Assembly (NCBI RefSeq): GCF_023242475.1
Contig: NZ_JALJFG010000001.1
Span: 248,001 to 312,000, forward strand
DNA: 64,000 bases
Direction: 5' to 3'
Source of the DNA: Pseudomonas sp. MWU15-20650
GTDB taxonomy: Bacteria > Pseudomonadota > Gammaproteobacteria > Pseudomonadales > Pseudomonadaceae
Shown: in pieces, positions 1 through 8,106 of the stretch
How the letters are laid out: each line of letters begins with the position of its first letter
How positions within the stretch are numbered: the stretch's first letter is position 1
Program-made: the position numbers and the translations under genes
Notes under the pieces: model-generated
The model's input: the letters and a program-made list of their open reading frames with translations, nothing else
The model's database searches: none
Told to the model about the DNA's origin: nothing

Positions 1-990
1 GGAGTTCTGGGTCAGGGCAATGCCGTCGCCTTCAAAGCCTGGAGTGTAGAAACCGGAGAGCAGGATCAGCAGCGCGGTGCAGGTGCAGATCACGAAGGTG
101 TCGAGGAACACGCTGAACGCTTGCACCACGCCTTGCGCGATCGGGTGTTCTACCGCAGCGACGGCGGCCACGTTAGGCGCACTGCCCAGGCCGGCTTCGT
201 TGGCGAACACGCCGCGTTTCACACCCATGATGATTGCGCTGCCCACCAGGCCACCGAAGGCTTGGTCGAGGCCGAAGGCGCTCTTGACGATGGTCGCGAG
301 CATGGCCGGCACGTGGTCGAATTGCAGCACGATCACGTACAGGGTCACGGCAATGTAGACCAGGGTCTTGACCGGTACCAGCAGGTCGGCGATCGAGGCG
401 ATACGCTTGATCCCGCCGATGAACACCAGGCCCAACAGCACAGCCAGGGCCAGGCCGGTGTAGGTGGTGTCGAGGCCGAAAGCGTTATTCAGCGAGTGGG
501 TCACGGCGTGGGCTTGCAGGCCGTTGAAGGCAAAACCGAAGGTCACCAGCAACAGGAACGCCATCACCATACCCAGCCAGCGCTTCTGCAGACCGTGCTG
601 GATGTAATAGGCCGGGCCGCCACGGAAGGTACCTTCGGCGTCGGTACGCTTGTACAACTGGCCGAGGGAGCACTCGATAAAGCTCGAAGACATGCCCACC
701 AGCGCGGTGACCCACATCCAGAACACGGCACCCGGGCCACCCAGGGTGACGGCAATGCCGACACCGGCAATGTTACCGGCGCCTACGCGGCCGGCCAGGC
801 TGAGCATCAGCGCCTGGAACGAGCTGAGTTGGCCGGCGCTGCTCTTGAGGCTGTCGCGAAATACCGAAAACATGTGGAAAAAGTGACGCAACTGCACGAA
901 ACGCGAACGGATCGTGAAATAACCGCCGAGCCCGACAATGAGCACGATCAGTACTTTCCCTGAGAGGAAGTCGTTGATGACTTCGAGCAT
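1..990 (-). CDS. Alanine/glycine:cation symporter (AGCS family), 3' part cut by window edge
   Basis: An uninterrupted minus-strand frame of 330 codons runs from an ATG at 990 to the window edge, so the C-terminus is missing. The first residues (MLEVINDFLSGKVLIVLIVG) form the first membrane segment. The sequence AGNIAGVGIAVTLGGPGAVF near residue 70 matches the sodium:alanine symporter signature. Further hydrophobic segments and the stretch KRGVFANEAGLGSAPNVAA are typical of AGCS transporters. The family imports alanine or glycine with Na+ or H+ across the inner membrane. Its position next to aspartate ammonia-lyase suggests amino-acid catabolism, but the two genes are separated by a terminator. 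The exact substrate cannot be told from sequence. Confidence 0.9.
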   Translation of the reverse strand, partial: MLEVINDFLSGKVLIVLIVGLGGYFTIRSRFVQLRHFFHMFSVFRDSLKSSAGQLSSFQALMLSLAGRVGAGNIAGVGIAVTLGGPGAVFWMWVTALVGMSSSFIECSLGQLYKRTDAEGTFRGGPAYYIQHGLQKRWLGMVMAFLLLVTFGFAFNGLQAHAVTHSLNNAFGLDTTYTGLALAVLLGLVFIGGIKRIASIADLLVPVKTLVYIAVTLYVIVLQFDHVPAMLATIVKSAFGLDQAFGGLVGSAIIMGVKRGVFANEAGLGSAPNVAAVAAVEHPIAQGVVQAFSVFLDTFVICTCTALLILLSGFYTPGFEGDGIALTQNS

Positions 991-1291
991 GGAGTGTTCC
1001 TCGCTGATTTTTTTAATGGCAAACGCAGGACGGTTTGATGCATCGCTCGGCACCAGGCAGTGCACGACGCTTCACCCCAATCCTTTTGCGGGTGTTGTTA
1101 TTCATGCGCTTTCGCGTTGTATCCGGGCCTCTTTACCGACGGACTCAGACGCGAAGAGGGGCGGCACTATACCTAGGCGAGCGTGATCCGTCTGCACGGG
1201 CCGATTAAAGGTTTCAGCCAGGTGGTTACAGGCAAGGAGGGTTTGCAGAGCGATATTGGATTTTTTATGGGCGTCATTTCACAACCTCGAG
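991..1291. other. Intergenic region upstream of the AGCS symporter
   Basis: About 300 bases without a gene between the symporter start and the aspA terminator. On the minus strand a TATAGT hexamer (1166-1171) could be a -10 element for the symporter, but no good -35 stands 16-18 bases upstream. No small gene is supported here. Confidence 0.4.
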
Positions 1292-1336
1292 GCAAAAAAA
1301 AGGGCCTGAAGAACGAGCCTTCAGGCCCTCAAAAGG
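1292..1336 (-). terminator. Rho-independent terminator of aspA
   Basis: Read on the minus strand, AGGGCCTGAAGG and the matching TTCAGGCCCT form a strong GC-rich stem with a short loop, followed by an uninterrupted T run (the A run at 1294-1301 on the plus strand). It lies about 50 bases beyond the aspA stop, which is the expected place. Confidence 0.9.
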
Positions 1337-1382
1337 TGAGAGGTGTCTAGTCCCTCAACCTGGTGAGCGGTGCAACAAACGC

Positions 1383-2807
1383 TTAGGCCTTCAGCGGGAC
1401 CAAGCGTGGGGCAATCATGTTTTCGGGGCGCAGGATGTCGTCGAGCATGGCGTCGTCGAGCAAGCCTTCTTCGCGCACCAGTTCCAGCACGCCGCGGCCG
1501 CTTTCAAGGGCAATACGCGCAATGCGGGTGGCATTTTCATAACCGATGTATGGGTTCAGCGCGGTGACCAGGCCAATGGAGTGCTCCACCAGCTCGCGGC
1601 AGCGGGCTTCGTTGGCGGTGATGCCGACGATGCAGTGCTCGCGCAGCATGTCCATGGCGCGTTGCAGCAGGCGGATCGAGTCGAAGATCTTGAAGGCGAT
1701 CAGCGGCTCCATCACGTTCAACTGCAGTTGGCCGCCTTCGGCTGCCATGGTCAGGGCCAGGTCGTTACCGATGACTTGGAACGCCACTTGGTTGACCGCT
1801 TCCGGGATCACCGGGTTGACCTTGCCAGGCATGATCGAGCTGCCCGGCTGGCGCGCTGGCAGGTTGATCTCGTTGATGCCGGTACGTGGGCCGCTGGAGA
1901 GCAGGCGCAGGTCGTTGCAGATCTTCGACAGCTTCACCGCAGTACGCTTGAGCATGCCGGAGAACAGCACGAAGGCGCCCATGTCGGAGGTGGCTTCGAT
2001 CAGGTCAGCGGCGGGCACCAGCGGCTGGCCGCTGATGGTGGCCAGGCGCTGTACGGCCAGGGCCTGGTAGCGCGGGTCGGCGTTGATGCCGGTACCGATG
2101 GCGGTGCCGCCCAGGTTCACTTCGGTCAGCAGCTCTGGCGCCAGGGTTTTCAGGCGGGCCAGGTCTTCACCCAACGTCGTGGCGAAGGCGCGGAATTCTT
2201 GGCCGAGGGTCATGGGTACAGCGTCTTGCAGTTGGGTGCGGCCCATTTTCAGCACGTGGCTGAACTCGGCGCCTTTGGCGGCGAACGCCTGGATCAGGCT
2301 GTCGAGACTGGCCAGTAGTGCGTCATGGCCCAGCAGCAGACCCAAGCGGATCGCGGTCGGGTAAGCGTCGTTGGTCGACTGCGCCATGTTCACATCGTTG
2401 TTGGGGTGCAGGTACTGGTACTCGCCCTTGTTGTGGCCCATGGCCTCCAACGCAATGTTGGCGATGACTTCGTTGGCATTCATGTTGGTTGAAGTGCCAG
2501 CACCGCCTTGAATCATGTCCACCACGAATTCTTCGTGGAAATCGCCGCGGATCAGACGGGCACAGGCTTCGCTGATGGCCGCGTGCTTGGCTTCGCTGAG
2601 CTGGCCCAACTCGCGGTTGGCGTCAGCGGCAGCTTGCTTGACCATTGCCAGGCCGACCACCAATTTCGGGTAATGCGAAATCGGAACGCCCGAGAGGCGG
2701 AAGTTATTCACCGCTCGCAGGGTCTGGATGCCGTAATACGCTTGAGCCGGTACTTCGAGTACGCCAAGCAGGTCTTTTTCTGTGCGGAATGATGCAGCGG
2801 AGGACAT
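1383..2807 (-). CDS. aspA: Aspartate ammonia-lyase
   Basis: Cytoplasmic homotetrameric enzyme of the fumarase/aspartase superfamily, which deaminates L-aspartate to fumarate and ammonium. The superfamily signature GSSIMPGKVNP is present near residues 322-332, with conserved upstream blocks GGAGTSTNMNANEV and MGRTQLQDAVPMTLGQE. I chose the second in-frame ATG (2807, MSSAASFRTEKD, 474 aa) because GAGAT stands at a good distance before it; the ATG at 2819 would add four residues. The gene is monocistronic, has its own terminator, and faces away from a LysR-type regulator across a 180-base interval holding a dyad operator candidate. Confidence 0.97.
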   Translation of the reverse strand: MSSAASFRTEKDLLGVLEVPAQAYYGIQTLRAVNNFRLSGVPISHYPKLVVGLAMVKQAAADANRELGQLSEAKHAAISEACARLIRGDFHEEFVVDMIQGGAGTSTNMNANEVIANIALEAMGHNKGEYQYLHPNNDVNMAQSTNDAYPTAIRLGLLLGHDALLASLDSLIQAFAAKGAEFSHVLKMGRTQLQDAVPMTLGQEFRAFATTLGEDLARLKTLAPELLTEVNLGGTAIGTGINADPRYQALAVQRLATISGQPLVPAADLIEATSDMGAFVLFSGMLKRTAVKLSKICNDLRLLSSGPRTGINEINLPARQPGSSIMPGKVNPVIPEAVNQVAFQVIGNDLALTMAAEGGQLQLNVMEPLIAFKIFDSIRLLQRAMDMLREHCIVGITANEARCRELVEHSIGLVTALNPYIGYENATRIARIALESGRGVLELVREEGLLDDAMLDDILRPENMIAPRLVPLKA

Positions 2808-2903
2808 GACGGAAATCATCTCGATATGGACCCGGAACTGGCCGGAACGCTGCGAATGCTAGGCTTGTGGGAGTTTTTGGGCCAATGCTGTTAAGCACTG
2901 GGC

Positions 2904-2920
2904 TATGCACAAACGGCATA
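2904..2920. promoter_or_regulatory. Candidate LysR-type operator between aspA and the LysR gene
   Basis: TATGC and GCATA form a perfect dyad separated by seven bases. It contains the T-N11-A pattern of LysR-type binding sites (T at 2906, A at 2918). It lies in the divergent interval, 70 bases upstream of the LysR start and about 97 bases upstream of aspA, and overlaps a CATAAT -10-like hexamer at 2917. Assignment to the neighbouring regulator is inference. Confidence 0.45.
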
Positions 2921-2989
2921 ATGTAGATGTGACCCAGCTATCATGGCGGGCGTGTGTGCCAAAATGGTGCATACCCGTGGGAGGATGTG

Positions 2990-3898
2990 ATGAACCTTGA
3001 GAGCAAATGGCTGGAAGACTTCAGCGCCCTGGCGGCAACCCGCAGCTTTTCCCAGGCGGCGGAGCGGCGCTTTGTCACCCAGCCGGCATTCAGCCGTCGT
3101 ATCCGCAGCCTTGAGGCCGCGTTGGGCCTGACTCTGGTCAACCGCTCGCGCACGCCGGTGGAACTGACGGCGGCGGGGCAACTGTTTCTGGTCACCGCGC
3201 GTACGGTGGTCGAACAGCTCGGTGAAGTACTGCGCCATTTGCATCATCTGGAAGGCGGCCAGGGCGAAGTCATGCAAGTGGCGGCTGCCCACTCGCTGGC
3301 ACTGGGGTTTTTCCCTCGGTGGATCGCGCAACTGCGCAACGAAGGTTTGAACATCGCCACACGGCTGGTTGCCACCAACGTGGGTGACGCCGTGCACGCC
3401 CTGCGCGAAGGCGGTTGTGACCTGATGCTGGCGTTCTATGACCCGGACGCGGCCATGCAGATGGATCCCGAGATCTTCCCTTCACTGCATTTGGGCAACA
3501 CCGAAATGCTCCCGGTGTGTGCGGCCGATGCCGACGGCAAGCCGCTGTTCGACCTGGAAGGCGAGGGCAGTGTGCCGTTGCTGGCCTACAGCGCCGGAGC
3601 GTTTCTGGGGCGTTCGGTGAACCACCTGTTGCGTCAGCGCGCGCTGCGTTTTACGACGGTGTACGAAACCGCCATGGCCGACAGCCTCAAAAGCATGGCC
3701 CTGGAAGGCTTGGGCATTGCCTGGGTGCCGCAATTGAGCGTGCGGGCGGAGTTGGCCCGTGGCGAGCTGGTGGTCTGTGGCGGGCCGCAATGGCATGTGC
3801 CGCTGGAGATTCGCCTGTACCGCTGCGCGTTGGTGCGCAAGGCGAACGTGCGGTTGTTGTGGCGCAAGCTGGAAGGTGGTGCGGCGCAGAACACCTGA
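2990..3898 (+). CDS. LysR-family transcriptional regulator, HypT (YjiE)-like
   Basis: 302-residue regulator with the usual N-terminal winged helix-turn-helix (FSALAATRSFSQAAERRFVT, residues about 8-30) and a C-terminal periplasmic-binding-like effector domain. The start MNLESKWLEDF with GGAGG 5-9 bases upstream is preferred over an upstream extension. Stretches such as NLESKWLEDF, TQPAFSRRIRSLEAALG and VAAAHSLALGFFP resemble E. coli HypT (YjiE), the hypochlorite-responsive activator, more than typical amino-acid regulators. This is from memory of the family, not an alignment. It is transcribed divergently from aspA, which may or may not be its target. Confidence 0.85.
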   Translation: MNLESKWLEDFSALAATRSFSQAAERRFVTQPAFSRRIRSLEAALGLTLVNRSRTPVELTAAGQLFLVTARTVVEQLGEVLRHLHHLEGGQGEVMQVAAAHSLALGFFPRWIAQLRNEGLNIATRLVATNVGDAVHALREGGCDLMLAFYDPDAAMQMDPEIFPSLHLGNTEMLPVCAADADGKPLFDLEGEGSVPLLAYSAGAFLGRSVNHLLRQRALRFTTVYETAMADSLKSMALEGLGIAWVPQLSVRAELARGELVVCGGPQWHVPLEIRLYRCALVRKANVRLLWRKLEGGAAQNT

Positions 3899-4012
3899 GT
3901 CCTGCCACAGGATTTTACGCTGTGTCGGACTGACTCAAGAGTCAATAAAATCGCCGGTTTGGGCGGTAAGACAGATGGTCATTCCAGGGGCTGTTTATCT
4001 GGATTATTACGG

Positions 4013-4100
4013 TATACTGCGCGGCCTTCGGCCGGTCCAACCGGCCTTAATTCGTACACCAAGCCACGCCGGATTTCCCGCGTGGCTTGTTGTTTTTTGA
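4013..4100 (+). promoter_or_regulatory. purE leader: -10-like site, alternative hairpins and a terminator-like stem
   Basis: TATACT at 4013-4018 is a good -10 hexamer. Downstream, CGGCC-TTC-GGCCG and GGCCGG-TCCAA-CCGGCC share the same GGCCG bases, so only one can form at a time. A third stem, AAGCCACG (4060-4067) with CGTGGCTT (4081-4088), is followed by the T-rich run TGTTGTTTTTT. The terminator-like stem ends about 40 bases before the purE start. Its position suggests attenuation of purEK or a short separate transcript; no known riboswitch class is recognised. Confidence 0.5.
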
Positions 4101-4136
4101 CGCGCCTGCGGGCGCCCAGAGAGAAGAGGCACGACG

Positions 4137-4628
4137 ATGAGTGCATTGGTTGGCGTGATCATGGGCTCCAAGTCCGATTGGTCCACCCTTAGCCACACCG
4201 CCGATATGCTGGAAAAACTCGGCATTCCGTATGAAGTGAAAGTGGTCTCTGCCCACCGCACACCGGATTTGCTGTTCCAGTATGCCGATGAAGCAGAATC
4301 CCGTGGCATCGAGGTGATCATCGCCGGTGCCGGTGGTGCGGCGCACCTGCCAGGCATGTGTGCGGCCAAGACCCACCTGCCAGTGCTGGGCGTACCGGTG
4401 CAGTCTTCGATGCTCTCGGGTGTGGACTCGCTGTTGTCCATCGTGCAGATGCCCGCCGGTATCCCGGTGGCAACCTTGGCGATCGGCAAGGCTGGCGCGA
4501 TCAACGCCGCCTTGCTGTCCGCCAGCATCCTGGGCGCCAAGCACCCGCAGTTCCACGCGGTGCTGAAAAAATTCCGTGCTGAGCAGACAGACAGCGTGCT
4601 GGACAATCCAGACCCACGCATTGCCTGA
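4137..4628 (+). CDS. purE: N5-carboxyaminoimidazole ribonucleotide mutase (PurE, class I)
   Basis: 163-residue cytoplasmic enzyme of de novo purine synthesis that converts N5-CAIR to [17 protein letters not shown] at residues 6-18 and SAHRTPD near residue 40 are the nucleotide-binding and catalytic motifs of class I PurE, and [12 protein letters not shown] is the conserved glycine-rich loop. The length is normal for the family. The start ATG follows GAGAAGAGG. It is followed after 11 bases by purK, which makes the PurE substrate, so the two form an operon. The leader upstream carries candidate attenuator hairpins. Confidence 0.97.
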   Translation: MSALVGVIMGSKSDWSTLSHTADMLEKLGIPYEVKVVSAHRTPDLLFQYADEAESRGIEVIIAGAGGAAHLPGMCAAKTHLPVLGVPVQSSMLSGVDSLLSIVQMPAGIPVATLAIGKAGAINAALLSASILGAKHPQFHAVLKKFRAEQTDSVLDNPDPRIA

Positions 4629-4639
4629 GGTGGTTGACG

Positions 4640-5722
4640 ATGAAAATCGGTGTAATCGGTGGCGGCCAACTGGGTCGCATGCTGGCCCTGGCGGGTACTC
4701 CGCTGGGGATGAACTTCGCTTTCCTTGACCCGGCGCCGGACGCCTGCGCAGCCGCACTGGGTGAACACCTGCGGGCTGACTACAGCGACCCGGATCACCT
4801 GCGCCAGCTGGCCGACGAAGTCGACCTGGTGACTTTCGAGTTCGAAAGTGTCCCGGCCGAAACCGTGGCCTTCCTGTCGCAATTCGTGCCGGTGTACCCG
4901 AGCGCCGAGGCCCTGCGCATCGCCCGTGACCGCTGGTTCGAGAAGAGCATGTTCAAGGCCCTGGGTATCCCGACCCCGGCCTTCGCCGACATCCAGTCCC
5001 AGGCCGATCTCGACGCCGCTGTCGCCAGCATCGGCCTGCCGGCCGTGTTGAAAACCCGCACCCTGGGTTACGACGGCAAGGGCCAGAAAGTCCTGCGCAC
5101 CGTCGCCGATGTGGTCGGCACCTTCGCCGAGCTGGGCAGCGTCGCCTGCCTGCTGGAAGGCTTCGTGCCGTTCACCGGTGAAGTTTCGCTGATTGCCGTA
5201 CGCGCCCGTGATGGCGAAACCCGCTTCTACCCGTTGGTGCACAACACCCACGACAGCGGCATCCTCAAGCTGTCCGTCGCCAGCACCGACCACCCGCTGC
5301 AGGGCCTGGCCGAAGACTATTCCAGTCGTGTGCTCAAGCAGCTGGATTACGTCGGCGTGATGGCGTTCGAGTTCTTTGAAGTCGACGGTGGCCTCAAGGC
5401 CAACGAAATCGCCCCGCGCGTGCACAACTCCGGGCACTGGACCACCGAAGGCGCCGAGTGCAGCCAGTTCGAAAACCACCTGCGGGCGGTGGCGGGCTTG
5501 CCGTTGGGCTCCACGGCCAAGGTCGGCGAGAGCGCCATGCTCAACTTCATCGGTTCTGTGCCGCCGGTGGAACGCGTGATGGCGATCGACGATTGCCACG
5601 TGCATCACTACGGCAAGGCCTTCAAGGCCGGCCGCAAGGTCGGCCACGCCAACCTGCGTTGCAAGGACCGCGCGACGCTGCAGGCGCAGATCCTCAAGGT
5701 TGAAGCGCTGATCGCCGAATAA
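4640..5722 (+). CDS. purK: N5-carboxyaminoimidazole ribonucleotide synthase (PurK)
   Basis: 360-residue ATP-grasp enzyme that carboxylates AIR with bicarbonate and ATP to give N5-CAIR, the substrate of PurE. The N-terminus MKIGVIGGGQLGRMLA is the PurK nucleotide-fold motif. KTRTLGYDGKGQ near residue 140 and FEFFEVDGGLKANEIAPRVH near residue 245 are ATP-grasp landmarks. I chose the ATG at 4640, with GAGG nine bases upstream, rather than an in-frame TTG two codons earlier. It ends the purEK operon. Confidence 0.97.
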   Translation: MKIGVIGGGQLGRMLALAGTPLGMNFAFLDPAPDACAAALGEHLRADYSDPDHLRQLADEVDLVTFEFESVPAETVAFLSQFVPVYPSAEALRIARDRWFEKSMFKALGIPTPAFADIQSQADLDAAVASIGLPAVLKTRTLGYDGKGQKVLRTVADVVGTFAELGSVACLLEGFVPFTGEVSLIAVRARDGETRFYPLVHNTHDSGILKLSVASTDHPLQGLAEDYSSRVLKQLDYVGVMAFEFFEVDGGLKANEIAPRVHNSGHWTTEGAECSQFENHLRAVAGLPLGSTAKVGESAMLNFIGSVPPVERVMAIDDCHVHHYGKAFKAGRKVGHANLRCKDRATLQAQILKVEALIAE

Positions 5723-5775
5723 TAAGCCTCGCCACGTCGGGAACCATTGGGGTTCTGCGTCTCTCTGATTGCAGG

Positions 5776-5803
5776 ATGCCAAAGCCTGACTAGGCTTTGG
5801 CAT
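5776..5803. repeat. Stem-loop between purK and the GlsB-like gene
   Basis: A perfect 11-base inverted repeat (ATGCCAAAGCC / GGCTTTGGCAT) with a six-base loop. No T run follows, so it may be a Rho-assisted terminator, an mRNA-stabilising hairpin or an operator for the next gene, whose start lies 28 bases downstream. Confidence 0.6.
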
Positions 5804-5830
5804 GACTCATACCAATCAGAGGGAAATGCC

Positions 5831-6076
5831 ATGGGTATCATCGGAACCATCTTTATCGGCCTGATCGTCGGTCTGCTCGCGCGTTTCCTCAAGCCTGGCG
5901 ACGACAGCATGGGCTGGATCATGACTATCCTGCTGGGTATCGCGGGTTCCCTGGTCGCCACTTACGGTGGTCAGGCCCTGGGTATCTACCAGGCAGGCCA
6001 GGGCGCAGGCTTTATCGGCGCGCTGATCGGCGCCATCGTGCTGCTGGTGATCTACGGTCTGCTGAAAAAGAAATGA
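5831..6076 (+). CDS. GlsB/YeaQ/YmgE family small membrane protein
   Basis: 81-residue, strongly hydrophobic protein beginning MGIIGTIFIGLIVGLLARFL. Three membrane segments are visible: about residues 2-20, 28-48 and 55-78. The glycine-rich pattern and the size match the transglycosylase-associated/GlsB family of stress-response inner-membrane proteins, whose biochemical role is not settled. The ATG at 5831 follows AGAGGGAAATGCC, which contains a good ribosome site. It is probably a single-gene unit after the upstream stem-loop. Confidence 0.85.
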   Translation: MGIIGTIFIGLIVGLLARFLKPGDDSMGWIMTILLGIAGSLVATYGGQALGIYQAGQGAGFIGALIGAIVLLVIYGLLKKK

Positions 6077-6154
6077 TCTAAGCGACAAAGCCCTCTGCGC
6101 CGCGCAGGCGCAGAGCGCTAGAATGCTCGCCACCTGTACTTGCCGAGCCTCTCC

Positions 6155-6691
6155 ATGCGCCGTCTTTTGTTGACTCTCCTCTTGTTGGGCTCCGGCCTGG
6201 CCCATGCTGGCGAACTGCCGGAAACCGACTGGCTCGACCTGATGCCGCTGTCGGACCAGAAAGCCCTCGAAGCCATGCCCGAGATTGACCACAACTCCCC
6301 CGAAGCCCAAGGCACGTTCACCGACAAAGGTGGCTTGAAGCAAAGCAAAGGCTTGCCTGCGGTGATGTATTCCACCAAGACCGTGGCCGCCATGAACGGG
6401 AAAAACATCCGCATCGGCGGTTACCCGGTACCGCTGGAAACGGATGCCAAGGGGCGCAGCACGCTGTTCTTCCTGGTGCCATACCCGGGCGCCTGCATCC
6501 ACGTGCCGCCACCGCCGCCTAACCAGCTGGTGCTGGTGCGCTATCCCAAGGGGTTGAAGCTGGATGACATCTACACGCCATTGTGGGTAACAGGCACGTT
6601 GAAGGTCGAGAAAGTGAACAACGATCTGGCGGATGCGGCGTATGCGCTGGATGCGGGGAAGGTGCGGGTGGTGAAGGAATCCGATCTCTAA
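6155..6691 (+). CDS. DUF3299 domain-containing secreted protein
   Basis: 178-residue protein with a clear signal peptide (MRRLLLTLLLLGSGLAHA, cleavage near residue 18), hence probably periplasmic. The mature part contains the conserved stretches DWLDLMPLSDQ and RIGGYPVPLE, and the proline-rich IHVPPPPPNQLVLV. These match DUF3299 proteins found near purEK in pseudomonads. No catalytic motif is evident. The start ATG at 6155 is preferred to a TTG five codons upstream because it begins the signal peptide. It is convergent with the mutarotase gene, with a REP palindrome between them. Confidence 0.8.
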   Translation: MRRLLLTLLLLGSGLAHAGELPETDWLDLMPLSDQKALEAMPEIDHNSPEAQGTFTDKGGLKQSKGLPAVMYSTKTVAAMNGKNIRIGGYPVPLETDAKGRSTLFFLVPYPGACIHVPPPPPNQLVLVRYPKGLKLDDIYTPLWVTGTLKVEKVNNDLADAAYALDAGKVRVVKESDL

Positions 6692-6708
6692 ACCACAACA
6701 CGCATCAA

Positions 6709-6731
6709 TGTGGGAGGGAGCCCCTCCCACA
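6709..6731. repeat. REP palindrome (TGTGGGAGGG family)
   Basis: TGTGGGAGGG and CCCTCCCACA form a perfect 10-base inverted repeat with a three-base centre. It sits between two convergent genes, where such elements often act as transcription stops. Confidence 0.85.
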
Positions 6732-6744
6732 GGTTTGATTGGGT

Positions 6745-7644
6745 TTACAGGGCTATACCGCTGATGCTCACACCTAATGTGTGGCGTTCACCCGGGGCCA
6801 GGCTCACCACATCATCCAGCACATTGGCCGTCTCGATGCACAGCATGCCCTGCCAGCCATCATCGGCCATGTCATCAAACGCCTTGGCGCGTTCCGTCCA
6901 AGGGTTCCAGATCACGGTGGAATTCGAGCCTTGGCTGGTGAGTTGGAGGCGGCGCTGCCAGTCTTTATCGACAATGTTCAGTTGCGCCGGCGTCGCCAGA
7001 TAGATGCGGTCGGTCTCGGCAGTGAAGTGCAGCAAGCCCGATTGCTGTTTATTGCTCCAGCCATCGGCGGTGTCGATGTACGTCAAGCCATCGAGGCCCT
7101 CGACCTGCACGTTGCGCACATCGCTCACGGCGAAGTAGGTGTGCAGTGCCTGGCTGAAGGTTACGGTGTCGGTGCCACGATTATGGCTGGTCAGGCGGAT
7201 GTGCAGTTGGTCGTCCAGCAGCAGGCTCAGTGTCAGGTCGACCTGATGGGGCCAGCCCGGAAAGCCGCCCGCAGGCACCGGCAGCGTGAGGTCCACGCGC
7301 AGCGTTTCGCCTTCGAGCTCGGTTGCGGCCAACGCCCAGAGTGCCGTGCGTACAAAACCGTGGGCGCCGGCGGGCTGATCGCTCTGACGCATCGCCTTGA
7401 CGCTTTGCGGGTTGCGATCGAATACGCCAAACCATGGCCAGCACACGGGTACGCCGGTACGGATGCCCTTGCCCTGTTTGAACACCGCCTCAGGGTTCGG
7501 CCAGATCAGCGGCTGCTCGCCCTGGCGCTGGTAACTGAAGATGTGCGCGCCTTGTTGGGCCACCATCACTTCGGCGCCGTTGTGGCGGATGCGCCAGCAG
7601 TCCAGCTCGTCGACTTTCACGGTTTCAACGTGGGGCGTAGGCAT
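6745..7644 (-). CDS. D-hexose-6-phosphate mutarotase (YeaD-like aldose 1-epimerase family)
   Basis: 299-residue cytoplasmic protein of the galactose-mutarotase fold. GAHIFSYQRQGEQPLIWPNP near residues 31-50, GIRTGVPVCWPWFG near 62 and HGFVRTALW near 97 are characteristic of the YeaD/glucose-6-phosphate 1-epimerase branch. The family interconverts anomers of hexose 6-phosphates. The start MPTPHVETVKVDE (7644) has GAGAG about ten bases upstream and is preferred over an ORF extension of 11 residues. The upstream thioesterase on the same strand is 58 bases away, so co-transcription is possible. Confidence 0.9.
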   Translation of the reverse strand: MPTPHVETVKVDELDCWRIRHNGAEVMVAQQGAHIFSYQRQGEQPLIWPNPEAVFKQGKGIRTGVPVCWPWFGVFDRNPQSVKAMRQSDQPAGAHGFVRTALWALAATELEGETLRVDLTLPVPAGGFPGWPHQVDLTLSLLLDDQLHIRLTSHNRGTDTVTFSQALHTYFAVSDVRNVQVEGLDGLTYIDTADGWSNKQQSGLLHFTAETDRIYLATPAQLNIVDKDWQRRLQLTSQGSNSTVIWNPWTERAKAFDDMADDGWQGMLCIETANVLDDVVSLAPGERHTLGVSISGIAL

Positions 7645-7701
7645 AGCAAGCACTCTCAATGGCAGGCAATGGGGCAATTGACCGTTAAAAACCGGCGAGG
7701 T

Positions 7702-8106
7702 TTAACGTGCGCGCGGCGGTACCGAACGCGTGCGGCCGCTGCCATCGATGGCGACGAACACGAATACCGCCTCGGTGACCTTGCGCCATTCGCTGGACAG
7801 CGGGTCGTCGCTCCACACTTCAACCATCATCTGGATCGAGCTGCGGCCGATTTCCAGGGCCTGGGTATAGAAGGACAATTGCGCGCCCACCGCCACCGGC
7901 ACCAAAAATGCCATGCGATCAATGGCCACCGTCGCTACGCGCCCACCGGCGACCTTGCTGGCCATTGCCGTGCCGGCCAGGTCCATCTGTGCGACCAGCC
8001 AGCCGCCGAAGATATCGCCAAAACCATTGGTTTCACGCGGGAGCGCGGTGATTTGCAGGGCGAGATCGCCTTGCGGGATAGGATCTTCTTGTTCGAGTTC
8101 GATCAT
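7702..8106 (-). CDS. Acyl-CoA thioesterase, YciA-like hotdog family
   Basis: 134-residue single hotdog domain. PRETNGFGDIFGGWLVAQMD near residues 23-42 is the typical YciA/BACH motif region: the N-terminal substrate strand followed by the GG-W-hotdog helix. DPLSSEWRKVTEAVFVFVAI forms the final strands. Such enzymes hydrolyse short to medium acyl-CoA in the cytoplasm, releasing free acid and CoA. The ATG at 8106 follows GAGGCACCGGC. It lies upstream of, and may be co-transcribed with, the mutarotase gene. Confidence 0.88.
   Translation of the reverse strand: MIELEQEDPIPQGDLALQITALPRETNGFGDIFGGWLVAQMDLAGTAMASKVAGGRVATVAIDRMAFLVPVAVGAQLSFYTQALEIGRSSIQMMVEVWSDDPLSSEWRKVTEAVFVFVAIDGSGRTRSVPPRAR

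Noticed and set aside
4007..5803. 598-codon open frame on the minus strand opposite purE-purK
   Set aside because: It mirrors purEK codon for codon in a GC-rich genome, where antisense frames stay open by chance. The translation is rich in His, Gln and Arg without domains.
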